Source: Macrophomina tecta (lineage: Eukaryota > Ascomycota > Dothideomycetes > Botryosphaeriales > Botryosphaeriaceae). From it: a stretch of DNA of 64,000 nt. The notes under the pieces were generated by a model. That model saw only the letters and a list, made by a program, of their open reading frames with translations, did not search any database and was not told the origin of the DNA. Where the stretch lies: positions 1,488,001 to 1,552,000 of the forward strand of contig JAKSGN010000005.1 of NCBI GenBank assembly GCA_024180945.1. The letters run 5' to 3'. Below are positions 12,554 through 25,000 of the stretch, piece after piece (the first letter of the stretch is position 1; every line of letters starts with the position of its first letter). The position numbers and the translations under genes were made by a program.

Positions 12554-15314
12554 TTAAGCTGCTGTCATGCTCCGGCTCAATCCGGACTTGGGCGATTTAG
12601 GGGGTGGTAGTTGCTCCCTCTTCAGTTGCCTGAGGATTTGTTCCAGCCTCTTGCGTTCGTCTTGCTCGGCCTGTGTGGTGAAGCGTTGTTAGTTTTGCAT
12701 ATCCAGTAAGCAAAGGTGAGTAAAGGAGTCGCATGCTTACCCTCAAGGCCTTTATGGCTTCGGCCCTCGTCTCTCTCATCATCTTCCTGAACTCCTCGCG
12801 CAAAACCTTGGTGCTCGTTGTCTCCGCAAGAACCATGCCCGGTGTGCCATTGGGGCCGGGTGTCGGGATAGCGGCGGGGCTCTTGATGCCAAGCCAGCGC
12901 ATCTTCTCGTCCGAGAGCTGCGCCTCCAACGACTCGATCTTCTCACGCAAAGTGTCAATGACGCTTTCCAGGCCCTCGCGTTCTTTCTCGCTCTCAACGT
13001 TGACCTTCGTCATCTCCTCGAATTCGCTGATCGTATCGCGGAGCTCCTCGCGCAGCATCTTCTCCCGCTCCGCCACATCCTTGGCCGAACGGGCCGCAGC
13101 TGCGTGAGCCTCCGTGAGCCGCGCAACCTCTGACGTCAGTTCCGCGTTGACTTTGGCCAGCTCTTCCAGCTCGCGCTTGACCTCCGGGTTGGCGGCGATA
13201 TCCGCAGCCCGCTGCGCCCTTGTGCCGTACGCGCCATCGAGCTCGGCTTTTGCCATGGTGAGCTCCGTCTGCAGCCGTACCACCTCACCCTCCAGCTCGC
13301 GGAGTTCCTTGTCCGTCTTAGCGAGTTCCTCCTCCTTCTGCTCAATGGTACGAGCAACCTCTGCTTCGCTCGCCTTTGCCGCTTCCAGGGACTGGTTGAG
13401 CTCAGCAATCTTAGTGTCAGCTTCACCCTGAGCTTCAGACAAAGCTGCCTCGAGCTGCGCGACACGCTCCTCGGCGGTTTGCAGGGCATCGGAATCTCCA
13501 GAATTGGCATGAAGCTGATGGCGAAGCCTGTCGATTTCGCTGCGCAACCGCATAAACTCTTCCTCCTTCTCGGCGTCCGATTTCTCGTTGAGTTCGCGCT
13601 GTTGCTTGATCTGGCGGCGGAGAATCGACTGCTTCTCCTTCAACCCGGAAGCTCTGCGGTACATGTCCTGAACTTGGGTTGAGAAACGACTGAGCGTGAA
13701 TTCCTCCGGCATCGGGTCCTCGTCTGGCGACATCTCGCCCAGATCCGAGACTGCATCCGGGTCGGCCTCGAGAACTCTCCTGCGCTGCAACTTCCGCTGG
13801 CGGGCTTCCTCATGCCCGGTGCGAATCATTTCCCAAAGGCTCTCGCAGACCTTTTCGTACTCCGTGGCTTGCTCCTTCCAATATGCCGTGAGCTCGGAAG
13901 TGTCGGCATTGCGGGCTTCGTCGAGTTGCGTAAGAAGGCCTTGCTGAGATTGCTCAATAGCGTAAAGGGCATCCTCGACGTAATTGATTTGGTTTTCAGC
14001 GCCTTCTTGCGGAGGCGGAGGGAATTCATCGGCACCTTCCCTGGGCGCTCTACTGACGAGCTGGAAGAGTTGGTTGTTGATGCTTTCCAGGCGATCATCC
14101 ATGCCTGAGGTGGCTTTCTGCGTGCGCAGGTTGCTTTGTTCAGCCTCAATGTCTCGCAGACCCTGATCCAGGTAGTCCAGCTTCTCCTCGATGTTGGCGG
14201 CGACCTCCGCACCACCTGCGTCTGCCCTGTGTTTCGGGCCTGCATCGTATTCCTTGTTTGCATCGGGATTGGCTTGGATGATCAGCTGACGTAGGCGGTC
14301 ATTCAGGTCCTCCAGCCGCTTGTCCACAGATTTTAATGTGTCAGCACTCATGGGCGAGTCCACGTCTCCGAGGCCATCGGGGCGGGAAGTAAGGGCCTTG
14401 CCATGCTTCAGCGCGTCCACCAGCTTGTCCAGGTTTTCCGGCGACCTGTACAAACTCCGCTCATCAAATGCGTCCTTGTCGTCGTAGCGGACCGGACTCC
14501 TCGCTCCGGCATTTTCGTAGGTATAGATGCTCGCGGGGCTGTCCGGACGATTTGTCTGCACGCCGTTCACCAGGGATTGCCTACTCCGGCTGCGCTTGCT
14601 CGGGCCCTTGTGCGTCATCTGCAGGATTCCAGCCGTATGCCTGAGCAGCTGGTTGTCGATCTGCCGATACCTCCTCTCCATCTGCCAGAGTTCCCGCGAC
14701 AGGTTGTCACACTTCTGAGCGCTCGCGGTGTACTCGGCCTCACTCTTCGCTGAAGAGTCGGGGTTGCTTCCATTGCTCGTCTGGCTAGACCGACTGAAGC
14801 TCCGCCCGTGCACCCTCTCGCCATTGGAGCCGCGGCGCTTCGCGTTCAAGCGGCTGAGGGACTGGGCAGCATCGCGCATCTTTGTTTCCAGTGCCAGCTT
14901 CTGGCCGACGGCCTCCATCTTGGAGGTCAGCGCGGTACGCTCCTTCTTCAATGCCTCCAATTCTTCGAATGATAATATCTCGTAGCCGAGACTGTCCCCG
15001 ACGGCCGTCTCGACCAGCAGATGCATGGCGACGGCGTCATTGGGGTCCAGCGAATGCGAAGTGCGCGGCTTGCCATTGCGATTGGCGGCTTCGGCGTACG
15101 AGTCGTTGACGGCGCTCTGGTAGTTCTCCTCAAGGATGTCGGCGGGCGGGCGCGGCAGGACGGCGGGATTGGGGCTGTACACTGAACTCCCGAGGGTGGG
15201 TGAGTCGAGGCTGCCAGCGGTGTAGGAACCCGGGGAGGGAAAGCCGAAGTTCAGCGGCGGGGGAGGTTGTAAACCTGTATCTTGGCCGTAGGACATGCGC
15301 CCACTGCTCTGCAT
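12554..15314 (-). CDS. Uds1-domain coiled-coil protein (up-regulated during septation)
   Basis: Exons 12741-15314 and 12554-12670 give 896 residues. Reading straight through the first exon gives a false tail; splicing the 70-nt intron (GTAAGC..CACAG) restores KALRAEQDERKRLEQILRQL and ends the protein in SKPSGLSRSMTAA-like basic Ser-rich sequence at a TAA. The Uds1 domain covers about residues 93-235: DAVAMHLLVETAVGDSLGYE, then LALETKMRDAAQSLSRL, and RHTAGILQMTHKG at its end. Residues from about 550 to the end are almost continuous heptad coiled coil. Fungal members are linked to septation and cell-cycle-regulated expression; by architecture this is a cytoskeletal or septum scaffold. A Pro/Ser-rich N terminus precedes the domain. 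The NAT gene is divergent. Confidence 0.87.
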
Positions 15315-16214
15315 GGTGGAACGGGTTGTGGAAGAGAGCGACAGGGGAAGAGCAGGCAGGCGCGCGCTCTAAGTGAAGATGGCAGCTAGTAGTGGCCTAG
15401 CGACGCGCGGCGCAAGCGCAAAGGAGGGACTGGAACGTGGCGCGCCGGGCTGGCGGTTACGAGGGACAGCGAGACAAAAGAGCGAAGCAACAGAAGAGAC
15501 GAAGTGGAAATAGAGAGAAACAGAGGGCTCAGAACCTCATGCGCGCAACAGGGGCCCGGTGCATTGCTAACTATACAGAGGCGTAGTCGTCCAGTTTAGT
15601 GGTTTGAAGAGAGGCGTGCATGCCAGAGCCGCGTTCCAATAGGGGCTGCAGATGAGAGCGCGACGATCTCCGCCTGCCGCTCTCTCTTTCTCTCGCTCTG
15701 TCTCTCTTGGCACCGCCCGCCAGCCGCAAGCTTAAAGCGAACGCCCCGCCCGGCCAACGTGGAGCATCCCGCGAGGTGTTTCAACGGCCATCGCAGACCT
15801 GCGGAGAGGTGCGGCCGGGCCCCGGTCCAGCGTTCGCCTGCCGGGCCTAGAGGTGTTCGTCCACCGGGGCCTGCTGTGCGTCAGCGGTCAGAAATACATT
15901 GCGAAGCCAGGATATCCCATCTCTGCGCCTGTCCGCCCCGGATCGGACAACATAGCCACTTGGTGAGCTTCGATATCGAGGCCCTCTGCGGATGGCGGCA
16001 CGCCTCCAGCTCCGCCGCCATCCGCCCATGTCCTCCAAGACCTGTATTTCCGACACAACTTTGCGCCTCTATACCGCATCTACAAGCCTCTGCCCAACTC
16101 GCGCATGACTCGGCCCCAGTCTGCCCATCGCTGCCCGGTCGGTTCCTGTCGCGCCCCGCCAAAACGTAACGCCATCGCCGTCATTGCATCAGCGCCCCCG
16201 CCCGCTCGCCCGTC
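15315..16214. promoter_or_regulatory. Shared upstream region of Uds1 and NAT genes
   Basis: These 900 bases separate two divergent genes and hold both promoters. A C/T-rich tract at about 15680-15710 is the only obvious compositional feature. ORFs here (for example 15759-16169) are short and without motifs. Confidence 0.4.
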
Positions 16215-17281
16215 ATGAAGAGCGCTCTCAAGCGGTACGACTCTGGCAGGAACATTCCCACCCGCCCATCGAGTTACGGCGGTTGGACCATGGCCGAGGC
16301 CCCGCGCTACACCAAGGCCCAGCTGCGCCAGTACTTTGACCGCATCTGCTTGCCCGACAATTTGCGCGAGTACGATGTGACGCCGCTGAGTCCCCAGGAA
16401 AAGCTGGAGTACCTGGCCATGCTGCAGAAGCAGAGCCTCTCCACCATCCCCTTCGAGAACCTCAGCCTGCACTATTCGCCGCATCGCCGAATTTCGCTCG
16501 ATCCCGAGGAGCTTTTTAGGAAGCAAGTCCAGACTCAGGGCCGGGGCGGCTACTGCATGGAGAACAATCTTGTCCACAATATAGTCCTGAGATCGCTCGG
16601 CTACCAGATCTACTCCGCCGGCGCGCGAGTCAAAGCTGGTCCCGAAGCTCCCTTTGACGGATGGTGAGTCGGCTTACATACGCACACCCAACCATTGGCT
16701 AACGAGCCCGGCGGATAAGGTCGCATATGGTCAATTTGGTCACCATTGGAACCCACAAATACTTGATCGACGTCGGTTTCGGTCCAAACGGCCCCACCCA
16801 TCCGCTTCGGCTGGAGAGAAATGCTTGCGACACCACTTCCACCCAGATCGCCCCGGCCGAGATGCGGTTGGTCTGGAAGAACGTTGACGGGAATACCGAC
16901 CTCAACCAAAGGCTTTGGGTCTACCAGCACCGCATAAATAACGAGCTGCCCTGGCTGGACATGTACTGTTTTTCCGAGCTGGAATTCATGCCCCGCGACT
17001 ACGAAGTCATGAATTACTGGACGAGCACCAGCCCTAAGATCTGGTTCACGCAGAAAGTCATGTGCGCCAAAATGGTCATCGATTCACCAGAGAACTCGGA
17101 GCTGGTGGGAGCGATGATCCTACAAGACGACTTGAAGCTGCGGATCCACGGCAAGACTGAATCGCAGCAGGCCTTTAAGACCGAGGAAGATCGTATCGCA
17201 GCGCTCGATAGGGTATTTGGCATCGTTTTGAGTAAGACGGAACGGTCCGGCATTAAGGGCTTGGTGTCTGAGATCAAATAG
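16215..17281 (+). CDS. Arylamine N-acetyltransferase
   Basis: Exons 16215-16663 and 16720-17281 give 336 residues. The enzyme transfers acetyl (in some fungi malonyl) groups from CoA to arylamines in the cytosol; fungal NATs detoxify compounds such as 2-aminophenol from benzoxazolinones. The catalytic triad is complete: Cys114 in GRGGYCMENN, His152 in WSHMVNLV and Asp167 in YLIDVGFG. The intron splits the Trp codon just before the catalytic His, and splicing is required to place it. FENLSLHYSP is a further family motif. Two starts are in frame: ATG 16215 (longest) and ATG 16290, which has the better context (ACCATGG) and better matches usual family length; 25 residues depend on the choice. 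The gene is convergent with the complex I subunit gene. Confidence 0.9.
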
Positions 17282-17552
17282 TGCATTGGTCTGCTGTTTG
17301 TTGGTGGCATTCCTTGCGCCGTTGGAAACATGGATCAATTCATTACGGAAGTCAAGAAGCAATGACTGAATGGCTTGCGATTATCTGTAGTATTAGTTCA
17401 GAACTTGTTGTCGCGCGCTCTCCAAACTGGTCTGGGCATATCCGCACGTCCAGTACACGGTGTGTATGACTGCAACATGTAATCTATCACATTGACGTCT
17501 GCAGAACTGGAGTTGAGGAAAGTGACGAAATACATCCGCCATGATACAGAAT

Positions 17553-18037
17553 TTACAGGAAACGCTTCTCGAGCTGCACTTGAAGTCAGCACCCATTCTT
17601 GACCGCACCCTTGGGGCGACGCCTACCTTCCAGGGATTGTTCAGCTCGAAGCCATCCGGCGCCTGCGGGATGTCGGTCTGGCCTCTGAGATAGCCGGTCA
17701 ACCTGCGGTCGCGCTCCATCACTGCTGTCGTTCAGTATCCGCATGCCAAAAATCGGAGGGGAAGATGAGCGGGCCGTACTTTGCTGTTGGGTGTTAGTGA
17801 AGCTGTCGAAGTATCAATGCAACAAGGCTGGCCGACTCACCCTATCCCAAGCATCCACAGAGTGTCTTCCGCGCTTGCCGCCGTTCTGGAGAGTCCTGAG
17901 CTTGGCCATACCAGCGCCGCTGAGGCCGAAGAACTGTCGAGCTGCGTCAGTCGTAGGGGTCGGTACTTCGGGCGGGCGGATGCACGTACGCCCAGCATGA
18001 TCCCATAGGGGAGCAGGGCCTCGAAAGGGACGGGCAT
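17553..18037 (-). CDS. Complex I small subunit (NDUFA1/MWFE-like, about 9.8 kDa)
   Basis: Five exons fit: 17990-18037, 17841-17933, 17780-17783, 17627-17721 and 17553-17573, giving 86 residues. The subunit is a single-pass accessory protein of mitochondrial NADH:ubiquinone oxidoreductase in the inner membrane. The protein starts MPVPFEALLPYGIMLG and continues through a hydrophobic segment (FFGLSGAGMAKL). It then has NGGKRGRHSVDAWDR, MMERDRRLTGYLRGQ, FELNNPWK and ends LEKRFL, a layout I recall for fungal members of this family. Joining WDR to MMERDRR in frame needs a 4-nt exon; no direct splice does it without a stop. All introns are 53-58 nt with GT-AG ends. The gene is divergent from the MYST acetyltransferase gene. 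Confidence 0.82.
17780..17783 (-). other. Putative 4-nt microexon (CAAA) of the complex I subunit gene
   Basis: On the minus strand CAAA is preceded by a branch-point-like CACTAAC and a CAACAG acceptor, and followed by a GTACGG donor. The flanking introns are 57 and 58 nt. With it the frame runs from WDR through Gln into MMERDRRL. The downstream acceptor is a tandem CAGCAG; its second AG gives QMMER and its first gives QTVMER, both in frame. Confidence 0.72.
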
Positions 18038-18695
18038 GTTGAGTGTCGGGTGGGGTTGTCGCGCAATGCAGTGTCTGGGGGGTTTGTTGGACGAGGTGGT
18101 GATGCACGCTCGCCCGCGACTTGCAGCCGCGGCGCAGTTGAAGCGGAGGTTCGAATTGGCCGGCCTGCACGGCCCGTGCCTGCCCCAGCCAGCACCTCTC
18201 CGTTCCAAGACACCAACACAAGGGGTCATTACATCCGCCCACGGCACTTCTCGCGCGCGAGAGCGACGGTTCCGGTGTCGCCGCGCCATCTGCTTCTCAA
18301 CAAATCGCAGAAATTGCTATTCTGCCTCTCACGAAGGACCCCTTGGCAAAAGACCCGACGCGTCGAACCCCAGCGCCCGCCCACCCGCCGCCGCCGCCGC
18401 CGATCCATCCTCACGCCCCCCAAAACCGACACGCAGCATCACGGCGCCGAACTTCACCGGTTGCAAGTGCCTCTTGGCTATCTACATGCGCGACCGGCAA
18501 GCCCAGCTGAGGCGTCGGGGCGCATAGCGACAGCCAGAAAGCCACGCGAACGACGCGACCCCGACCCGCCCACGCGCGACGAACGACGCCGGATGACGGG
18601 GCAATAGACTCATCTGCACGCGCCTGTTACACTGCGGACATCACGTAAACCTGGAGTACTTTGCTTCCAAACTGGCTTCGGTCGTAACGTATGCC
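18038..18695. promoter_or_regulatory. Shared upstream region of complex I subunit and MYST acetyltransferase genes
   Basis: These 658 bases separate two divergent genes. A (CCG)n-like tract at 18381-18401 is the only repeat. ORFs on both strands are GC-driven and lack motifs. Confidence 0.4.
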
Positions 18696-21600
18696 ATGGC
18701 CGCCGAGCCAAGCAGGCTGTTAGGCCAAGGCATGAGCAACAACGTCGAGGGCGACGAGAGCGACGTGGATGCCGAGCACGAGGAGGATGTGGACATGATC
18801 CAGCCCGTGCCGTATGTGGCCCACAACCACTCCTTGCCCGAAGACGAGGGCTCTGACCTGGACGCCGAGGGTGAGGACATTGACGCAGAGGGCGAGGAGA
18901 TAGACGATGAGGAGGATGCCGGTGAGCCCGTGGGAGCCGTCAAGCTGCAGGAAGGAGACGACGTAGACGCAGAGGGCGAAGACGACGACGAGGCCGTGCT
19001 CGACGAGTCCTCGGATGAACCCAAGAGCAGCGAGAGCGAGGTGGATGCTGAGAGTGACTCAGAGTCGGAAGCAAACGATTGGGAGGGCCAGAGTGATACA
19101 GCAGAGGAAGGTGATGCAGAGATTGTGGACCCCAATCGCTGCATGTAAGTTTGATAACCCTGATCAGACAAGCATGTAGATCTGGTGCTGACTTTTGAAA
19201 CACAGCTTTTGCGGCCAAGATGAAGAGCATGATCCGAGTGAGGAGTTTGAGGAATACCTGGCATGCGCCGTATGCGGGGACAACGGTACGCTCCTAAAAG
19301 GGCTTGAGAGCCAAAGGCTTGAAAAGTATTCAATGCTGATGTTTTGTTCCTGCAGCTCATCGGCAATGCGCACGCGACGCTAACTCACTTAAGACTGAGG
19401 AAGGTAAGCCAAGCCAATCGCTCAGTGGACTTCGGTCCCAATTCACCGAACATTCGCTCACCACCTTGCAGAGGCCGAGAACTGGCGTTGCAGCGCCTGC
19501 GTCGAGAATGACCTGCAAGCTGATGAGGAAGAAGAGACGCCGCGTCCAGCTGCAAGGCGGCGCTCATCTGCCCAAAAGCTCACCAGGGACCTGCTGCCTG
19601 CTTCTCGCGGCGCCAATAAGCCTGACTCGCATTCGGTCTTCAACACCCTGATACACCCGGATGATCCCATGGATGGATCTCGCTCACTTAGGAAGCGCAA
19701 AGCGGACTCGGAAGAACAGCCCTTGCCGATGCGCTCAACCAGGAAGCGTCGACGGTCATCTCAGGCCCAGACTCCTTCCGAAGCTGATGCCGACGACTTC
19801 GACGAAGCTTCCTCGCCAGCCGCAATCCGTGTCGCGTCACAACCAACAGTGACCGACGGTGAAAAGGAATCCGATGAGGACGAAGGGTCCAACGCCATTC
19901 GGTCATCGCGCCGCACTAGGCCAAGAAGATCAGCCTCGCAGAAAGTAGATCAGCCTGGCGCCATCATTCTCAAATCCACCAACAAGCAGCTTGTCGTAGC
20001 CTTCACTAACTTAGATACCACGAAGCTCCGTGACGTGCTCAGCTCCACCGCCAAACAGAAGAAGCGACGAGCTCGCGACCGTGCCCGCAGGGCTGAAAGG
20101 GCCGCCCAAGCCGCCGCTGACGAACCCGAATACTCCCACTACCCGGCCTTGCATAACAACTTTACCCAGTTTTTTGGATTTGGCGATCGCGAGATGGACG
20201 AATCCAAGACCAAACCCTACGGCGGTATACTCTCAGAAGCCGAGGCTGACACCAGCAAGACCTTCCCCGGCAGCGCAGATCGGAAACGCTTCGAGGACGC
20301 ACGCCTCAAGGCGGAAGAAGACTGGAGGAAGAAGACCGCCGCGCTTGGTACGGCCAGTGACCACAGCCGCGGTTCAAAGGTCTCTGGTCCGCCGAGCAAG
20401 ATCAAATGCATCAACTTCGGAGGTTACGAGATCGACACGTGGCATGCGGCACCATATCCGGAAGAGTACAGTCGGAACAAGGTCCTCTACATCTGCGAAT
20501 TCTGTCTCAAGTACATGAACTCCGACTACGTGGCGTGGCGGCACAAGCTCAAATGTCCAGCAAAGCATCCACCCGGCGATGAGATCTATCGCGATGGCCG
20601 CTTCTCCTTCTTCGAAGTTGACGGTCGCAAGAACCCCGTTTACTGTCAGAACTTGTGTCTGTTAGCAAAACTCTTCCTTGGATCCAAGACGCTCTACTAC
20701 GATGTGGAGCCCTTTCTGTTTTATGTCATGACTGAGACGGACGAATATGGTTGCCATTTCGTTGGCTACTTCTCCAAGGAAAAGCGGCCTAGTAGTCTAA
20801 ACAACGTCTCCTGCATTCTCGTCCTCCCTATTCACCAGCGAAAGGGCTTTGGGCACATGCTGATCGAGTTTTCCTACTTGCTCACCCGCGTAGAGAAGAA
20901 GACCGGTTCCCCTGAGAAACCATTGTCAGACATGGGTCTCGTGTCCTACCGGAGCTATTGGCGACTGATCCTCTGCTATCAGCTCATCAACCAGCGAGGT
21001 CCCATTAGCATCTCTACCATATCGGAGAAGACTGGAATGACTGCAGATGACATCGTGTCCGCATTAGAAGGCCTGCGGGCACTCGTTCGTGACCCGGTAA
21101 CGAAGAAGTACGCCTTGCGCCTTGATTACGAGTACTTCCGGCAGTACATTGATAAATTCGAGGCGAAGCAATATCCTCAGATCAATCCCGAATGCCTTAT
21201 CTGGACTCCTTACGTCATGGGACGCAACAATCTCTCACACTATGATGAAGGCCCTCCGTTGCAAACAATTGCTCAGCGAGACGGTGAGGATGAGAAAGAG
21301 ACCGCGCCTGAAGAGGGTGTGCAGATGCAGGAGGCAGCCGAGCACGCGCATACGAACGGTCATCAGTCTGAGAACCAAAATGACGATGATGACCCCAAAG
21401 AGGGCGCTGTCTCTGCTACTGACCCTCAAAGCCCCCAAAGACCGAAAACACCGAAAGCGAAATCTACCGAATCAGTCAAGTCAAATCCCTCAACGCCCCA
21501 AGCAAACGGTGTCACGAACCAAGTCTCCACACCTATCACTGTCAATCCGGTTGCTGGCATCCCGCCTACCCGTTTTGAAGTCTTCCCACCTATCCCGGGT

Positions 21601-22095
21601 ACCGCCGCCAAGAAACGTGGTCGGCCTTTCTCTGCCAGCACGAGACGTCATTCTACGCCTGTTCGGAGTTCGACGAGAAGTGGCAAGACGTTGGGTGGCC
21701 TCCAGCCGGACACGCCTCTGGCTGGGCAAGGCAAGCCGATGACAATGCCGACTACGGCGCGTCGCACGAGGAGCAAACTTGGAGAGATAGTAGTGAACGG
21801 CCTTGATGGGACCGCTGATCGGCAAGGCAGTGAAGAAAAGATCGACTTCGGGAAAGGAAGGGGAAAAGGAAAGGGAAAAGGGAAGGGACATGGGAAGAGC
21901 CGGAGCAACGGGTTCTCGAAGCAGAGTGATGACGAGGACGAGAAAGGCGACGATGCGGCAACGGCCCTGAGTGAGGACGATATGCCGAAGGGGAAGGTGA
22001 AGGGCAAGACAGTTCCAGCGGTCGTCGAGGTGGGAGAGGAGCTCGATGCCGACGGGGATATCGACGCGATCGGAGAAGACGATCCTGATGTCTAA
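18696..22095 (+). CDS. PHD-finger MYST histone acetyltransferase (Sas3/Mst2 type)
   Basis: Exons 18696-19144, 19206-19285, 19356-19403 and 19472-22095 give 1066 residues. The enzyme would acetylate histone H3 tails in a NuA3-type nuclear complex. An acidic N terminus (to about residue 145) precedes a PHD-like zinc finger assembled across three introns: CIFCGQD, CAVCGDNAHRQC, then WRCSAC. The MYST domain spans about residues 503-790. It has the C2HC finger ([10 protein letters not shown] with HKLKC), the conserved Cys near 640 (VSCILVLP), the acetyl-CoA loop [11 protein letters not shown] and the catalytic Glu near 674 ([16 protein letters not shown]). The C-terminal 300 residues are disordered, with a Lys/Gly repeat ([17 protein letters not shown]) and an acidic end. 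An ATG at 18733 in the same frame is a possible later start. Confidence 0.93.
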
Positions 22096-25000
22096 GCACT
22101 CGGCATTGTTGTTACTTTGACGTATCCTCGTCCTGGTCGCTGACAAACCTGATCCATAGACGAGAATCAGCGGGGTTCAGGCTTCGGGTTGGGTGTAGTC
22201 AAGAACCGAGGGTCTGCCGCCTCAGCCCGTCCCTTCTTCACTTTACGGCGGATGGTATTTCCAGAACTGCTGTTGAGCGACCGTCCTTCATCTTAATCAT
22301 GTCACGAGTAAAAATGCGGCAGGGATGGTGTGGCGTTCTCGCGCGTGTCTGCTTTTCTCGTCTTCTTGCCTGTTCTTCTTTGGAGGTTCACTTCTTTTTC
22401 TCTACACTTTTCACGTTCTATCCTCAACTTCTGAGGCGGGTTAGGGAAATACCATACTTTGCTTCTTTTGTCCGACATGCGTGGCTTTTATGGGTTGAGA
22501 TGAGAGGAGAGGGTAAAAGCGCATCATGGGGTGCGTAGGACACGGCATTTCTGGAATGCATATTAGTTGATGTTTTCATTGTTATGACTTGAGATGCTCA
22601 CTCATACTTCCATTTCTCTGCGCTCTCGTTTACTACTTTGACATGTGATGGCTATCAGTGCTCTTACTGCTTTCAAGATGCATAATCCTGGACTCTATTT
22701 AGTATAGCTGGGTAAGCTCGGCCAGGTGTGGGAATGAATACGCTGCGAGGTAGACCAGATTGCCCGTTCAGCAGTTCGCTGCCGGCAGTAGTGGGCAGCT
22801 GGAGAAGTCATCCGGACGTAAATGCTACCAAAGATTAAGTTGAGCATACATGTCCGCGTGACAGCGTCAACGGCTTGTGCGTCGATATGGCTGCTATCGT
22901 AGCGTATTGGGAGTCAGGGCGATTCATGTTTTGGCCCAATAGACGCACTCGATCCTCTCAGCCGGCGTGTCTATCGAACGGACGTGAAGCCCAATTTGCT
23001 ATTTCAAGCGACTTGCTTGGGGAAAAGAGGGAAGCCTGGCGCCGAAAACTCTAAAAGGTAAAAGCGTGCTAAGTCGGATGTACTTAGGAACGGAGTGAAA
23101 GGGCCCATCGGGCGACAAGTTTCTCTGTACAAGTACATACACGCACCACATCAGGGCAATTTTCTTCCCAGCAAAAGAAAGGGGAAGGGGAAAAATTAAA
23201 GTATTAGTGTCACCTCAGGAATAACTTTGAAGAGGACGACGTGTTTTGCCGAAAGTATACCAATAGCGTAGGGTCTTTCTGGAAATCTTAGGCACGATAA
23301 ACGTTTTCTTTGGTCTTTTTTGAACGGCAAAGTCGGAATGCTGGAAAGATAGAGGTGTGAATTCTTCTTCCTTTCTGCGGGGGCGGACTTTCCGACAACT
23401 CATTTTTCCTTCTAGTCCCTTGTCTCATGATTGCTTCCCCGACACGCAAGCGTCCCTTGTCTAGGGCGTGAGTGACGCTAGGATGGGGCGTCTTTCCTCT
23501 GGAGCATACCCTTGGAACCTCGGTGTTCGGGATCTCGGGGAAATTTTACTAATCATGTTCCTTCGCCTGATCATTCTTCCGTGGTTGCTATGCGCATGGA
23601 TGGAAGAATAAAAAAAAAAGGAAAGGGAATAAGGACAGTTTGCAGGCAGAGTCCGTCAATCGTTCAAAGCCAAAAAAAAAAAAAAAAAAAAGGGAAATGA
23701 GAGAAAAGAAACCGAACACGGTCTCCTCGGAATCGGAAACCGCGGAGCCAAGAAACTGAATGAACCCATGCCCCTTGTCCTTCTCGGTTTTTACAAATAC
23801 TGGGGCAAGGTCTTGCCATTCGGACGGGACCGCCGCTATTGCCGTCGTCTTCGCGCAAACAGGCGCCACAATTGCCTCTTGGGGACATCACCGTATTCTC
23901 TGCAGGGGCATTTCGTGAAGAAACGCACACATGATATGTGCGCGGGATGTGCGAAGAGGCGCCCGACATCCACGCATCGAGGCTTTTCTATTTGGCTCCT
24001 CGGGCATCGGGTACAGCTGTTTTCCGCGAGCACCCGGGAAGACCTTCGCAAAAGAAACAGACCAGGTAAGAAGTCTCATATATCAAGGAAAAAAAACTAC
24101 TTTAGCAAGCTTGCTTCTAGCCTACGTGCGCATAGGTAGATCCTTACGAGATAGGTAGAAGAGGAGGAGGAGGAGGAGGAGGAGGCGAAAGAAGAGGAGC
24201 ATGTTTTTCCCTTGATGGAGGGCGCGTGAAAGCGTGGGGACGCTGTATTGACTGCGCTCATCTTTGGTGGGGTTTTCCCGTTTCGGGAATAACTTGGCGG
24301 ACAGGGAGCGAGAAAGAGATAGGAAGGCAAGGAGGCAAAGAGGCAGAGAGAACAGTAAGTATGCGCAAGGGAAGAGAAGAGAAATGACAAATAAGCGCTT
24401 TTGACAGGGGATGAAGTCCGGCAATAAGGCTGAGATTTGAGTCGTTCGGACACGAGGTGCGCTTGATCAGGGAAGGTGACGTGTTTACACTTCTCGTTTC
24501 TATTTCACAACTGGCAAGGAGCAAAAGAAAGAAGTGTAAAGGAACACGAACGGTCGGAAACAGAAAAGAGGACAATATGCTTGAATAGACGAAAGTTAAA
24601 GCGGGGTGGTGCTCGGAACGTGACGGCTTTTTTAGACTATCTGCGTCTTTCCCGTTTTTAGATGCTCTGGGTGTTAACATTTTAGTCTCTTTTTTTTTTT
24701 TTTTTGTTTTCGGGCTCGTGCTTTTTGCGTTAATAGACTATTGTTTCCTGACCTTGAGAGAAAATGGCTTTCGTGCAAGCTCGAGTTATTGGCTATGGCA
24801 CAAGAGCTTTTCAGGACTCCCTTGCCTCTCTATACGTACCTGAGTTAATTGAATGCCTAGCCATGATGCTTGGCAAGTCTAAGCATAAAGGTTTAGTGTG
24901 CTGCTTGTCAAATCTGAGTTGGGGCTAGCAAGGCTACCACTGGCAAAGTACGCAAGAAGAAGAGAACACGAAGATAGAGATTTGACACTTCGTCTCCGAG

